From Microbacterium azadirachtae (lineage in GTDB: Bacteria > Actinomycetota > Actinomycetes > Actinomycetales > Microbacteriaceae), in contig NZ_JYIT01000061.1 of assembly GCF_000956545.1 (NCBI RefSeq), positions 1-57,426 of the forward strand: a stretch of 57,426 bases of DNA, given 5' to 3'. Below, piece after piece: positions 24,266-32,519 of the stretch (position 1 is its first letter; the number at the start of each line of letters is the position of its first letter). The translations under genes and the position numbers were made by a program. The notes beneath the pieces were generated by a model. The model did no database searches. It saw only the letters and a list, made by a program, of their open reading frames with translations, and was not told the DNA's origin.

Positions 24266-25212
24266 TCCCCTTCCTGGTCGTCGCCCGTGAGCTGCAGGAA
24301 CGCCTGCTCCAGGTTCTGGCTGGTGATGGTCACGTCGTGCGCGCTCGTGCGGGTGAGCAGGTGCCGCGCGACCGCATCGGAGTCGTTCGCGCGGATGATG
24401 ATGCGGGGGCCGCGCACCTCGACCGAGTCGACGCCCGGGAGAGCGGCGATCTCGGCCTGCGCGGATCCGGACGCCTCGTCCCACTCCGCCTCGACGGTGC
24501 GGCCGGCCGCCATCGCCTTGATCTCGGCGGTGGTGCCGTCGGCGACGATCCGGCCCCTGCGGATCAGGATGATCCGGTCGGCGTACTGGTCGGCCTCCTC
24601 GAGGTAGTGCGTGGCGAAGAGCACCGTGCGGCCGCGCTGCGCGTCGGCGTGGATGGCCTGCCAGAACGAATGGCGTCCCTCGACGTCCATCCCGGTGGTC
24701 GGCTCGTCGAGCACGATGAGGCCCGGATCCGACACCAGCGCCATCGCGAAGCGCAGACGCTGCTGCTGGCCGCCGGAGCACTTCTGCACCTTGCGGTCGG
24801 CGATGTCGGCGATGCCCGCCCGCTCCAGCGCGGCGTCGATGCTCGTGGTGTGCGCGAACAGCGACGCGGTCAGCTTCATCGTGTCGCGCACAGTGACGTC
24901 GCTGAGCAGGCCGCCGGTCTGCATGACCGCGGAGACGAGACCGCGTCCGATCGCCTGCCGCGGGGTCAGCCCGAACAGCGACACCGCGCCGTCGTCGGGC
25001 TGGGAGAGCCCGAGCAGCATGTCGATCGTGGTGGTCTTGCCGGCGCCGTTGGGCCCGAGGAACGCCACCACCTCGCCCTGCGCGACCTCGATGTCCACGC
25101 CGTCCACGGCGGTGAAGCCGCGGAAGCGCTTCGTGAGACCACGCGCGGAGATCGCGGCAGGAGGGGTAGCGGAGGTGCGGGTGACGGACGGGGCCGTCCG
25201 GGTGTCGCTCAT
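24262..25212 (-). CDS. ABC exporter ATP-binding protein
   Basis: A 316-aa ATPase. Walker A GPNGAGKTTT, Q loop VMQTGGL, signature CSGGQQQR (C replaces the usual L), Walker B LIVLDEPTTGMD and H loop ATHYLEEAD are all visible. The C-terminal 80 residues resemble the DUF4162 extension of DrrA-like exporters. It is the first gene of the operon ATPase-permease-kinase-regulator. A repeat-containing site 60-98 bases upstream (25272-25310) may be the operator. Confidence 0.95.
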   Translation of the reverse strand: MSDTRTAPSVTRTSATPPAAISARGLTKRFRGFTAVDGVDIEVAQGEVVAFLGPNGAGKTTTIDMLLGLSQPDDGAVSLFGLTPRQAIGRGLVSAVMQTGGLLSDVTVRDTMKLTASLFAHTTSIDAALERAGIADIADRKVQKCSGGQQQRLRFAMALVSDPGLIVLDEPTTGMDVEGRHSFWQAIHADAQRGRTVLFATHYLEEADQYADRIILIRRGRIVADGTTAEIKAMAAGRTVEAEWDEASGSAQAEIAALPGVDSVEVRGPRIIIRANDSDAVARHLLTRTSAHDVTITSQNLEQAFLQLTGDDQEGE

Positions 25213-25271
25213 GATGTCGCCTCGTTCATGTCATCCAGTCTGCTCCGCAGCGCGCGCGGGGCACGATGAAC

Positions 25272-25310
25272 GATGTCACGGATCCGCTATGACATCCGTC
25301 ACGGATCCGC
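25272..25310 (-). promoter_or_regulatory. Candidate operator of the ABC/two-component operon
   Basis: GATGTCA (25272-25278) and TGACATC (25290-25296) are inverted, and GTCACGGATCCGC occurs twice as a direct repeat (25275-25287 and 25298-25310), 23 bases apart, i.e. about two helical turns. It lies 60-98 bases before the ATPase start. A binding site for the operon's own NarL-type regulator is a reasonable guess. Confidence 0.45.
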
Positions 25311-25352
25311 GTCCTGTCGCGGGGCGGGCCGGATCCGCGAGGCGCGCAGGCG

Positions 25353-25751
25353 TCAGGGCGCGAGCGCGGCGACGGCGCCGACCTCGATGAGGGCGCCGGG
25401 CACGCCGAGACCGACGACGCGGGCCGCGGTGACGAGCGGCGGAGCCCCTTTGCGCGCGAGCGTGGGCCCGACCGCGCCGTAAGCGGCGCGCAGATCCGCG
25501 TCCTGATGGATGAGCACGGTCCAGCCGACCACGTCGGCAAGCGTCGCGCCGGCCGCCGCGAGGGCCGCCTCGGCGTTCTCGAGGGCGCGGGCCGACTGCA
25601 CGGCGACGTCGTCCGAGACGACCGCGCCCGTCTCGTCGACGCCGTTCTGCCCGCCGACGTGGATGAGGGTGGATCCCGGCGGGATCACCGCGACATGGCT
25701 GAAGCCCGGGCTGTTCACGAGCCCCGGCACGGAGGGGTAGGAGATGCTCAT
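25353..25751 (-). CDS. RidA/YjgF-family protein
   Basis: A 132-aa member of the RidA family, near the usual 125-130. Seen: HVGGQNGVDETGAVVSDDVAVQSARALENAEAAL split over the central helix, TVLIHQDADLRA and the closing VPGALIEVGAVAAL. RidA deaminates reactive enamine/imine intermediates; here the key arginine of the R-x-VGVxxLP motif region appears as AARVVGLGVPGALIEV, so the classic C-terminal arginine is kept in AARVV. TACGCT lies six bases before ATG 25751 (minus strand): leaderless. Confidence 0.88.
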   Translation of the reverse strand: MSISYPSVPGLVNSPGFSHVAVIPPGSTLIHVGGQNGVDETGAVVSDDVAVQSARALENAEAALAAAGATLADVVGWTVLIHQDADLRAAYGAVGPTLARKGAPPLVTAARVVGLGVPGALIEVGAVAALAP

Positions 25752-25985
25752 GGCGCGAGCGTAGCGAGGGGTGCCGACACCGCGGCGGGGCCGGGGGCGT
25801 GGGCGTGGGCGTGCGACGGTTGCAGGACCGTGCGACGCGTGCAGGACGGAATCGGGCGAACCGTCATGCCGGCGTCGTCGGATCCTGCAGGCGTCGCGGC
25901 AGATGCGCGATGGACGCAGGGGAGCGGGGGCGGGCCGAGGCCGCACGTCGCGATAGACTCGAGAGGCTCAACAGGAGGTTGCCCG

Positions 25986-26177
25986 GTGATCCTTCACTAC
26001 ATCGTGTTCGGAATTCTTTTCCTCGGCGGATTCGTGCTGCTGGGCATCGCTCCCGGCCTGCCCGCGTGGCAGGGCCCCGTCTTCGTCGCCGGAATCCTGG
26101 CGATCAGCCTCGCGCTCGCGTACATGATGCGTGAGCCCGGCGGCGCCACCAAGCGCTCGCGCTCCTGGGAGAACTGA
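25986..26177 (+). CDS. Small two-helix membrane protein
   Basis: A 63-aa protein with two hydrophobic helices (about 4-22 and 30-48) joined by PGLPAWQG, and a basic tail GATKRSRSW. GTG 25986 is fixed by AGGAGG at 25973-25978 with seven bases spacing. No function is known. Its 234-base upstream space contains no other gene. Confidence 0.75.
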   Translation: MILHYIVFGILFLGGFVLLGIAPGLPAWQGPVFVAGILAISLALAYMMREPGGATKRSRSWEN

Positions 26178-26199
26178 GCCCGCCCGCAGGCCACGCGGT

Positions 26200-26757
26200 T
26201 CAGCGGGCCTGGCGTGCGCGCCACTCCTCGGCGAGCATCGCGTAGGTGAACCCGTCGATCCACCCTCTTTCGGCGTGCCAGGAATCCCGGACGCCGTGCT
26301 GCTCGCGGCGCATGCCGAGCTTCTCCATCACCCGCCACGACGCGACGTTGTCGGCGAAGCATCCGGCGGTGACCCGGTGGACCCCGAGGTCGTCGAAGGC
26401 GAGCGACAGCAGCGCGGAGGCGATCTCGGTGGCATATCCCCGCCCCGCGTGCGCCGGGTCGATCATGTAGCCGATCCCGGCTTCGGCCTTTCGCCACGGA
26501 CCGTCCGGCACGTGCATCTGCCCGAGGCCGTCCGTGATCCACAGCGACGCCGTGCCGACGACCTCCTCGCCGAGGAACGCGACGACCGGATGATGATCCT
26601 CGGCCGCCTCCCGCTCGGGGCTACTCCCCGGGGAGTATGCGGGGTGCGCCCCGCGGACGGATCTGCGTCCACGGGGCCGCGCGTAGCATCGGAGGATGCC
26701 CGACCAGCCCCACGACAGCGCCCCGAGCGCGTCGACCGCGTGGTTCGGCCCCGACAC
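26200..26757 (-). CDS. GNAT acetyltransferase (RimJ/RimL-like) with doubtful 5' end
   Basis: Residues about 58-185 of this frame are a clear GNAT domain: VVAFLGEEVVGTASLWI, the acetyl-CoA loop AHAGRGYATEIASALLSLAF, and NVASWRVMEKLGM. The N-terminal part lacks the usual first strand (R-L-x-L-R-P) and is Arg/Pro rich. The only in-frame start is a GTG at 26757, which lies 62 bases inside the divergent kinase gene and places the 16-bp palindrome at 26622-26637 within the frame. The gene may therefore be truncated at its 5' end, or may use a start I cannot identify. Stop to stop, it is convergent with the small membrane protein. Confidence 0.6.
   Translation of the reverse strand: MSGPNHAVDALGALSWGWSGILRCYARPRGRRSVRGAHPAYSPGSSPEREAAEDHHPVVAFLGEEVVGTASLWITDGLGQMHVPDGPWRKAEAGIGYMIDPAHAGRGYATEIASALLSLAFDDLGVHRVTAGCFADNVASWRVMEKLGMRREQHGVRDSWHAERGWIDGFTYAMLAEEWRARQAR
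26622..26637. promoter_or_regulatory. Perfect 16-bp palindrome upstream of the kinase gene
   Basis: TACTCCCCGGGGAGTA is its own reverse complement. Its centre is about 67 bases upstream of the kinase start, which is also its probable transcription start. The same motif recurs at 28665-28680 and in part at 28689-28699, flanking the same two-component system. Confidence 0.6.
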
Positions 26758-27910
26758 CGGTCGCGTTCCGCTCGGACCGTCGCAGCGTGTGCGGCTGATC
26801 GCGCCGATGGTGCTGAGCCTGCTCGTGCAGGTGCCGGCCGGCGTCTGGACCGCGGCGCACGCGCCCGGTCACGGCCTGCACTGGCGACTCGCCCTGCACC
26901 TGGCGCTCGCGGTCGCCGGGCCGCTCGCGCTCCTCGCCGCGCGGCGTCTGCCGGGCCCGACCGTCGCGCTGGTCTCGGCGTTCGCCCTGGTCGACGTGCT
27001 GACGGCACCGGTGTACGGCCCGCCCTACGTGGCGCTCGCCTTCGCGATCGCCCTCGCGGTCGCGCGCGGCGCCGTCATCTGGGCGGCCGTCTCCGTCGCC
27101 ACCGGGTGGGCGACGGCGATCCTCGTCGGCGTCGCCATCGGGCGGATCTGGCATCCGGGACTCATCGTCGCCGCCACGGTCGGCCTCGCGCTGAGCTTCG
27201 CCGTCGGCGCCTTCGTGCGCACGCGCGGTGCACGGATGGCGCAGGTGCGGGCCGACGCGCAGCGGCGCCGGCGCAGTGCGGAGGAGCGCGAGCGGGTGCG
27301 CATCGCCCGTGAGCTGCACGACGTGCTGGGGCATGCGCTGTCGCAGATGAACGTGCAGGCCAGCGTGGGGCTGCACCTGTTCGATCGGGATCCGGAGCAG
27401 GCGCGCGCCGCGCTGCAGAACGTGAAGGACACCTCCAAGCTCGCGCTGGAGGAGGTGCGCGGCGTGCTCGGCGTGCTCCGCGACGGCGAGGTGCCGCTCG
27501 TGCCGCAGGCGGAGCTCGCCGAGCTTCCCCGGCTCATCGCGGGGCTCACCACGCCGGGCCTCGAGATCGCGCTGGACGATCGCCTGCAGGGCACCGCGCC
27601 CAGCCGTGCGACGCAGTTCGCCGCCTACCGCATCGTGCAGGAGGCGCTCACCAACGCGGTGCGGCATGCGCAGGCCGGGCATGTGCGTGTCGTACTGGAG
27701 CGGCGGGACGAGCCGGATCCGGTTCTCGTCGTGACGGTGACCGACGACGGGCGCGGCTTCGCCGGGGCGGATCCGACGGTCTCCGGGCGCGGCGGCGTGC
27801 TCGGCATGCGGGAGCGTGCCGCGCTCCTCGGCGGCGGCGTCGACGTGGGCGACGGCCCCGAGGGAGGTGCGCGCGTGGTCGCGACGCTTCCGTGGGGGAG
27901 GGCCTCGTGA
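26696..27910 (+). CDS. Sensor histidine kinase, DesK/HisKA_3 type
   Basis: A 404-aa kinase: five or so hydrophobic helices (about 35-185), a dimerisation helix with ERVRIARELHDVLGHALS (phosphoacceptor H), and an ATPase domain with QEALTNAVRHA, VTDDGRGF and GGVLGMRERAALLGG. TAGCAT at 26684-26689, six bases before ATG 26696, implies a leaderless transcript; the adjacent GGAGG touches the start codon and is too close to serve as a ribosome site. It overlaps the regulator gene by GTGA (27907-27910). Confidence 0.93.
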   Translation: MPDQPHDSAPSASTAWFGPDTGRVPLGPSQRVRLIAPMVLSLLVQVPAGVWTAAHAPGHGLHWRLALHLALAVAGPLALLAARRLPGPTVALVSAFALVDVLTAPVYGPPYVALAFAIALAVARGAVIWAAVSVATGWATAILVGVAIGRIWHPGLIVAATVGLALSFAVGAFVRTRGARMAQVRADAQRRRRSAEERERVRIARELHDVLGHALSQMNVQASVGLHLFDRDPEQARAALQNVKDTSKLALEEVRGVLGVLRDGEVPLVPQAELAELPRLIAGLTTPGLEIALDDRLQGTAPSRATQFAAYRIVQEALTNAVRHAQAGHVRVVLERRDEPDPVLVVTVTDDGRGFAGADPTVSGRGGVLGMRERAALLGGGVDVGDGPEGGARVVATLPWGRAS

Positions 27911-28569
27911 TCCGGGTGGCGCTGGCCGACGACCAGCTGCTGGTTCGCGCGGGGTTCCGCGCCCTGCTGGACGCGGAGGACGGCATCGAGGTGGCCGTCG
28001 AGGCGGCGGGCGGGCGAGAGCTGCTGGAGGGGATCCGGCGGACGCCGGTGGACGTCGTGCTGATGGACATCCGGATGCCGGACGGGGACGGGCTGTGGGC
28101 GACCGAGCAGATCGCCGCGGATCCGGCGCTCGCGGGCGTGCACGTGGTGATCGTGACGACGTTCGAGCTCGACGAGTACGTGGTGCGGGCGGTGCGCGCG
28201 GGCGCCGCGGGCTTCCTCGTCAAGGACACCGAGCCGGCCGATCTCGTGCGCGCCGTGCGCGTCGTCGCGGCGGGCGAGGCGCTGCTCTCGCCCGGGGTCA
28301 CCCGGCGTCTGCTCGAGCGGCTCACGGTGGGGCTGCGCGATGCGCCCGACCAGCGCCTGCTCGAGGGCATCACGGAGCGGGAGCGCGAGGTGCTGCGTCT
28401 GGTCGGACAGGGCCTCACGAACGACGAGATCGCGGTGCAGCTCTTCCTCAGCCCCCTCACCGCGAAGACGCACGTCTCGCGGATCATGGCGAAGCTGCAC
28501 GCCAGGGATCGGGTGCACCTCGTGGTGCTCGCGTACGAGACCGGACTCGTCGCACCCGGCTGGCAGTAG
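27907..28569 (+). CDS. NarL/LuxR-family response regulator
   Basis: A 220-aa regulator. Receiver: RVALADDQLLVRAGF, phosphorylation site VVLMDIRMPDGDG, TTFELDEYV, LVKDT. HTH (about 150-210): GITEREREVLRLVGQGLTNDEIAVQLFLS and AKTHVSRIMAKL. GTG 27907 is preferred over GTG 27892 because it forms a GTGA overlap with the kinase stop. With the kinase it makes a complete two-component system; the flanking palindromes are candidate targets. Confidence 0.94.
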   Translation: MIRVALADDQLLVRAGFRALLDAEDGIEVAVEAAGGRELLEGIRRTPVDVVLMDIRMPDGDGLWATEQIAADPALAGVHVVIVTTFELDEYVVRAVRAGAAGFLVKDTEPADLVRAVRVVAAGEALLSPGVTRRLLERLTVGLRDAPDQRLLEGITEREREVLRLVGQGLTNDEIAVQLFLSPLTAKTHVSRIMAKLHARDRVHLVVLAYETGLVAPGWQ

Positions 28570-28664
28570 GACCCGGCGTCCGTGGCGGGAACGTGATTCA
28601 GGGAGCGAAGTCTGCTCCGGGTCCAGGCTGCGGAGAGCGAACATCGCTCCTCGAACAGGACCAC

Positions 28665-28699
28665 TACTCCCCGGGGAGCACGCGGAATCACTCCCCGGG
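28665..28699. promoter_or_regulatory. Two copies of the CTCCCCGGGGAG-type palindrome
   Basis: TACTCCCCGGGGAGCA (28665-28680) matches the 26622 palindrome in 15 of 16 bases; CACTCCCCGGG (28689-28699) is a further partial copy, centres 24 bases apart. They lie in the 211-base gap before the SHOCT protein gene. A weak hairpin, GAGCGA/TCGCTC, is at 28635-28649. Confidence 0.6.
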
Positions 28700-28780
28700 C
28701 CGGATTCGGCGGCGGGCACGGATCGCGAGGCTGGAGGCATCGGTCGAGATGCGACCGAACCGATCCAAGGATGGTCACTC

Positions 28781-29113
28781 ATGATCGCAACCGTCGCGGC
28801 CGTCGCCGCGCATCCCGGCCACATGGGGTTCCACCCCTTCTGGCCTGTCTTCATCATCGGCCCGCTGATGTTCCTCGTCATCGTCGGCCTGCTCGTCGCC
28901 CTCCTCGTGCGCCACCGCCGCGGGGGGTACGGACCCTGGGGCGGACCGCACGGTGCTCCGGGCGCTCCCGGAGCCCCGGCGCCGTGGGCGGCCAGACCGC
29001 AGACCAGCGGCGCGGAGCAGGTGCTCGCCGGCCGTTTCGCGAACGGCGACATCGATGAGACCGAATACCGGGCGCGGCTCGAGGTGCTCCGCGCGAACCG
29101 TCCGGAGGCCTGA
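28781..29113 (+). CDS. SHOCT-domain single-pass membrane protein
   Basis: A 110-aa protein with an N-terminal His-rich stretch (HPGHMGFH), one membrane helix (about 24-44), a Gly/Pro-rich linker, and a C-terminal SHOCT domain (LAGRFANGDIDETEYRARL). Such proteins are common accessory genes beside copper- or envelope-stress regulators; function is not established. ATG 28781 has AAGGATG upstream. Palindromes at 28665-28699 suggest control by the neighbouring two-component system. Confidence 0.82.
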   Translation: MIATVAAVAAHPGHMGFHPFWPVFIIGPLMFLVIVGLLVALLVRHRRGGYGPWGGPHGAPGAPGAPAPWAARPQTSGAEQVLAGRFANGDIDETEYRARLEVLRANRPEA

Positions 29114-29142
29114 GCTCGACGATCCGGGCCTGAGCCCGATCA

Positions 29143-29178
29143 CGGTGGCCCGTCATGCCCGCGCATGGCGGGCCACCG
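29143..29178 (+). terminator. Long hairpin after the SHOCT gene
   Basis: CGGTGGCCCG (29143-29152) pairs with CGGGCCACCG (29169-29178), continuing through a T-G wobble and CATG/CATG around a CCCGCG loop, for a 15-bp stem. It lies 30 bases after the stop. Confidence 0.7.
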
Positions 29179-29242
29179 ATGCGCGCGAGAATGGAGGCAT
29201 GCCCCTGCCGCCGATCCTCCTCCCCGCGCACGGAGGCGGGAG

Positions 29243-29983
29243 ATGACGGAGGGCGCTCGCGACAGCTCGCGGACGGCGCAGATCTCGTCGGATCTGCGCC
29301 GGCGGATCGCGGAGGGCGGCTTCGCCGCCGGAACCCGGCTGCCCAGCGAGGCAGCGCTGAGCGCGGAGTACGGCACGACCCGCAGCGTGATCCGTGGGGC
29401 GCTCGCACGGCTCGCGCGGCTCTCGCTCGTGGTCTCCCGCCCACGCGGCGGCTGGATCGTGCAGGCCGCGCACCAGACGCAGGGCTTCGACCGCATGCAG
29501 TCGTTCACGGAGTGGGCGAGCGAGGGCGGCCGGGTCCCGGGAGGATCCATCACCTCCCGCACCGTGGGGCCGGCGGATGCGCGCGAGGCGCAGCTGTTCC
29601 GGATCCGGCTCGGCGAGCCCCTGCACCGCTTCGTGCGGCTGCGCACCCTCGACGACCTGCCGGTCATGATCGAGCGGTCGGTGTGGGCGCCCTGGGTCTC
29701 CGACGTCGTGGCGCTCCTGCCGGACGACGTGCGGTCGACCACGGCCGCGCTCGCCGATGCGGGGATCCGCGTCGCGTCGACGAACCACCGGATCGAGGCG
29801 GCCGCCGCCACCACCGAGGATTCCGCGCTGCTCGGCGTGCGCCGTTCCAGCCCGCTGCTGCAGGTGGGGCGCACGACCACGACGCGCGAGGGACGGCTCG
29901 TGGAGATCGGCGTGGACCGCTATCGCGCCGGGGCGATCGCGTTCGAGATCGAGGCGGGGCAGACGGTCCGCACCGCGCTCTGA
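29243..29983 (+). CDS. GntR-family (HutC/UTRA) transcription regulator
   Basis: A 246-aa repressor-type regulator. wHTH (about 10-75): ISSDLRRRIAEGGFAAGTRLPSE, then ALSAEYGTTRSVIRGALARL. UTRA ligand domain (about 95-245): ARE-AQLFRIRLGEPLHRFVRLRTLDDLPVMIERSVW split over two strands and closing REGRLVEIGVDRYRAGAIAFEIEA. ATG 29243 has GGAGGCGGGAG before it. No obvious target gene is adjacent in the same direction; the effector (often a phosphosugar or amino-acid derivative in this subfamily) is unknown. Confidence 0.9.
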   Translation: MTEGARDSSRTAQISSDLRRRIAEGGFAAGTRLPSEAALSAEYGTTRSVIRGALARLARLSLVVSRPRGGWIVQAAHQTQGFDRMQSFTEWASEGGRVPGGSITSRTVGPADAREAQLFRIRLGEPLHRFVRLRTLDDLPVMIERSVWAPWVSDVVALLPDDVRSTTAALADAGIRVASTNHRIEAAAATTEDSALLGVRRSSPLLQVGRTTTTREGRLVEIGVDRYRAGAIAFEIEAGQTVRTAL

Positions 29984-30074
29984 GCGGGGCGCCGGGCGGA
30001 GGCGGCGGACCGGCCTCCGGGGGCGTTTCGTATCGGTCGGCTGCGCCGCCCTCGCTCAACGACCGGGGGCGCGG

Positions 30075-30133
30075 CGAAACAGCCCAGCGAAGCGGCCGAA
30101 ACAGCCCAGCGCAGCGGCCGAAACAGCCCAGTG
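30075..30133 (+). repeat. Short tandem repeat, 22-base unit, 2.7 copies
   Basis: CGAAACAGCCCAGCG followed by AAGCGGC repeats with period 22 at 30075, 30097 and 30119 (the second copy differs by one base, the third is partial). It lies in the 294-base gap between the GntR gene and phospholipase C, which otherwise holds no gene apart from the PHO-box-like site. Confidence 0.85.
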
Positions 30134-30194
30134 TGCACGCTCGGCGGCCGGATCCGGGGCTGCGGCGGCCGGGGCCACCGGCTCGTCCTCGCAC

Positions 30195-30216
30195 GTTCAC
30201 CGGCTGTTCCCCTGCC
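30195..30216 (+). promoter_or_regulatory. PHO-box-like direct repeat before phospholipase C
   Basis: GTTCACCGGCT (30195-30205) and GTTCCCCTGCC (30206-30216) are adjoining 11-base units of the PhoP direct-repeat type, 62 bases before ATG 30278. Phospholipase C genes are typical phosphate-starvation genes, which supports the reading. Confidence 0.6.
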
Positions 30217-30277
30217 CTTGCTCTCCTCGAGGTCGGCGCCGCATCCGGGTGCCGCCCCGCCGTTTCGAGGAGCGTCC

Positions 30278-32467
30278 ATGTCCAGCGAGCCCGTCCCCTT
30301 CACCCCGGACCCCTACGACCGGCCGCAGACCGTCCCGGACGAGGTGCTGCGCAGCGGCATGACCCGTCGTGGCATGCTGCGCGCGCTCGGCCTGCTCGGC
30401 GGTGCGGCCGCCGTGGGCGCGGGCCTGGGCGCAGGGGTCTCGGCTTCGTCCGCCGCGGCCGCTACCGCTCGCGGCGGAGCGCAGGCCGCGGGCACGTCTC
30501 GCGCCTACGCGCTGCCGGAGGGTTTCTCGGGCGACATCACCGACATCAAGCACGTCGTGATCCTCATGCAGGAGAACCGCTCCTTCGACCACTACTACGG
30601 AGCCCTCCCCGGAGTGCGCGGCTTCGACGACAAGCAGGCGCTGCGCTTCCCCAACGGCACCGACGTGTTCTCCCAGCCGCAGGGCTCGTCCTTCGTCAAG
30701 CCGAGCCGGGTGACCACGGTCGCCGGGACGACCACGGGGCTCGACCACTCGTACTCGGGCGGCACCTCGGCCTGGGCCGGCGGCCGCTACAACAACTGGG
30801 TCGGCGCGAAGGGCGCCAACACCATGCACTACGTCTCCGGCGAGGAGATCCCTTGGCAGTACTCGCTGGCGAGCGCCTACACGATCTGCGACAACTGGCA
30901 CTGCTCGGTGATGGGGCCCACCACGCCGAACCGCCTGTACGCGTGGACCGGCACCTCGGGCGGCGTCGTCGACAACGGCGGCGAGTCCAACGGCACCCGC
31001 GCGTGGCAGACCTACCCCGAGGCGCTGCAGGCCGCGGGAGTCTCGTGGCGCATCTACGTCGACAACACGAACAACGGATCCAGCTGGGTGGGCGACTACA
31101 CCGACAACCCGATCCGCGGGTTCTCGGCGTTCACCACCTCCGGTTCGACGGCGACCGACCTCGCGAACCGCGGCGATGCGGCCAAGAACGCCCCCGGCAC
31201 GGGCCTCGTCTGGCGCGCGGGCTCCGCGCCCTATGCGTCGACCGGCGTCGTCAACAACGACAGCGACGCGAACCTGAACGGCGTGCTGAAGGACTTTATC
31301 GCGGCATGCAAGCCCGGCGCTCAGTACCCGCTCCCGCAGGTGTCGTGGATCGTCGCCCCCTACAGCTGGTCGGAGCATCCCTCCGCCAACCCCGAGCACG
31401 GCGCGCACTTCTCGAACCGGGTGATCCAGACCCTGCAGTCCAACCCGGACATCTGGAAGAGCACGCTGCTCATCATGACGTTCGACGAGAACGACGGCTA
31501 CTTCGATCACGTGCTGCCGCCGTTCGCCGAGCCGGGGACGCCGGGCGAGTACAACGGATCCACCCCGATCGGATACGGCGCACGCATCCCGACGATCCTC
31601 GTCTCGCCCTGGACGCGCGGTGGCTGGGTCGGCACCGAGACCTTCGACCACACGTCGCTGATCCGGTTCCTGGAGACCTGGACCACGGCGATCGGCACCC
31701 CGGCGCTGTCGACCACGATCACCGCATGGCGGCGCGGGATCAGCGGCGACCTCACGAGCGCAATGGACTTCGCGCACCCCGTGATCGACATCCCCTCGCT
31801 GCCCGACACCGACGCACTGGTGCAGATCGCCAGGGCGGGCGGCACGATCGGCACCCAGGTGCCCCCGGCGGACAAGTGGTCGAGCACGCCGCTCAAGCAC
31901 CGCCCCCTGTCGTACCACCCGCACGGGGTGTTCGTGGAGGACCGTAAGACGGGGAAGGTCAGCGTGCAGCTGAGCCTCGTCGGCGGCCCCTCGGGCAAGG
32001 CGGTGAGCCTGCAGGCGTTCCCCGACAGGTACCTGCCGTTCGCCAACACGCCCTACACGGTCTCGGCGGCGAAGCCGGCGGCGCACGTGTGGGATGCGAC
32101 CGCGCAGGACGGCCGGTACGCGTTCTCGGTGTACGGGCCCGACGGATTCGTGCGCTCGCACGCCGGCACGGTGGTCCCGGCGGGCCAGAACGGGGCGGGA
32201 GTCCCCCGGGCCGAGGTCGACCTGGTCGCCGGTGAGAACCCGACCGTCGAGATCTCCCTGCACAACGACGGCCGCCAGCGGGTGCACTTCGAGCTCGTGC
32301 CCAACGACCACGCCGGCACGGCGCAGCGCGTCTGGGTGAAGCCGGGCGGGACCGAGAAGGTCACCTGGCCCACCGACGAGGGCTACTACGACGTGGTCAT
32401 CACCGCCGACACCGGCGCTGGCTGGCGGCACCGCTACGCCGGCCGCGTCGCGCAGCTCCCCGCCTGA
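30278..32467 (+). CDS. Tat-exported phospholipase C (phosphoesterase family)
   Basis: A 729-aa enzyme of the bacterial phosphatidylcholine-phospholipase C family. The Tat signal is TRRGMLRALGLLGG with an Ala-rich h-region (residues 28-65). The catalytic part has IVILMQENRSFDHYYG in the form VVILMQENRSFDHYYG, NRLYAWTG, ENDGYFDHVLPP and a final GARIPTILVSPWT. The C-terminal 230 residues are two beta domains of the DUF756 kind (VQLSLVGGPSG, VEISLHNDG). ATG 30278 follows GAGGAG; a later ATG at 30359 would still leave the Tat motif. Secreted, likely frees phosphate-containing head groups. First gene of a secreted-protein cluster. Confidence 0.92.
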   Translation: MSSEPVPFTPDPYDRPQTVPDEVLRSGMTRRGMLRALGLLGGAAAVGAGLGAGVSASSAAAATARGGAQAAGTSRAYALPEGFSGDITDIKHVVILMQENRSFDHYYGALPGVRGFDDKQALRFPNGTDVFSQPQGSSFVKPSRVTTVAGTTTGLDHSYSGGTSAWAGGRYNNWVGAKGANTMHYVSGEEIPWQYSLASAYTICDNWHCSVMGPTTPNRLYAWTGTSGGVVDNGGESNGTRAWQTYPEALQAAGVSWRIYVDNTNNGSSWVGDYTDNPIRGFSAFTTSGSTATDLANRGDAAKNAPGTGLVWRAGSAPYASTGVVNNDSDANLNGVLKDFIAACKPGAQYPLPQVSWIVAPYSWSEHPSANPEHGAHFSNRVIQTLQSNPDIWKSTLLIMTFDENDGYFDHVLPPFAEPGTPGEYNGSTPIGYGARIPTILVSPWTRGGWVGTETFDHTSLIRFLETWTTAIGTPALSTTITAWRRGISGDLTSAMDFAHPVIDIPSLPDTDALVQIARAGGTIGTQVPPADKWSSTPLKHRPLSYHPHGVFVEDRKTGKVSVQLSLVGGPSGKAVSLQAFPDRYLPFANTPYTVSAAKPAAHVWDATAQDGRYAFSVYGPDGFVRSHAGTVVPAGQNGAGVPRAEVDLVAGENPTVEISLHNDGRQRVHFELVPNDHAGTAQRVWVKPGGTEKVTWPTDEGYYDVVITADTGAGWRHRYAGRVAQLPA

Positions 32468-32519
32468 CGGCCGCCGCCCGAGCGCCGTCCTCGCCGCCCC
32501 CGATCCGATGGAGACCCGC

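Noticed and set aside
26179..26211. Terminator between the small membrane protein and GNAT genes
   Set aside because: CAGGCC/GGCCTG gives only six pairs with a 13-base loop; too weak to annotate.
28570..28780. Small gene starting at ATG 28771
   Set aside because: It overlaps the SHOCT start in another frame and has an Arg-rich shadow composition.
30075..30133. Possible CRISPR array
   Set aside because: The units adjoin without unique spacers and there are fewer than three full copies; no cas genes.
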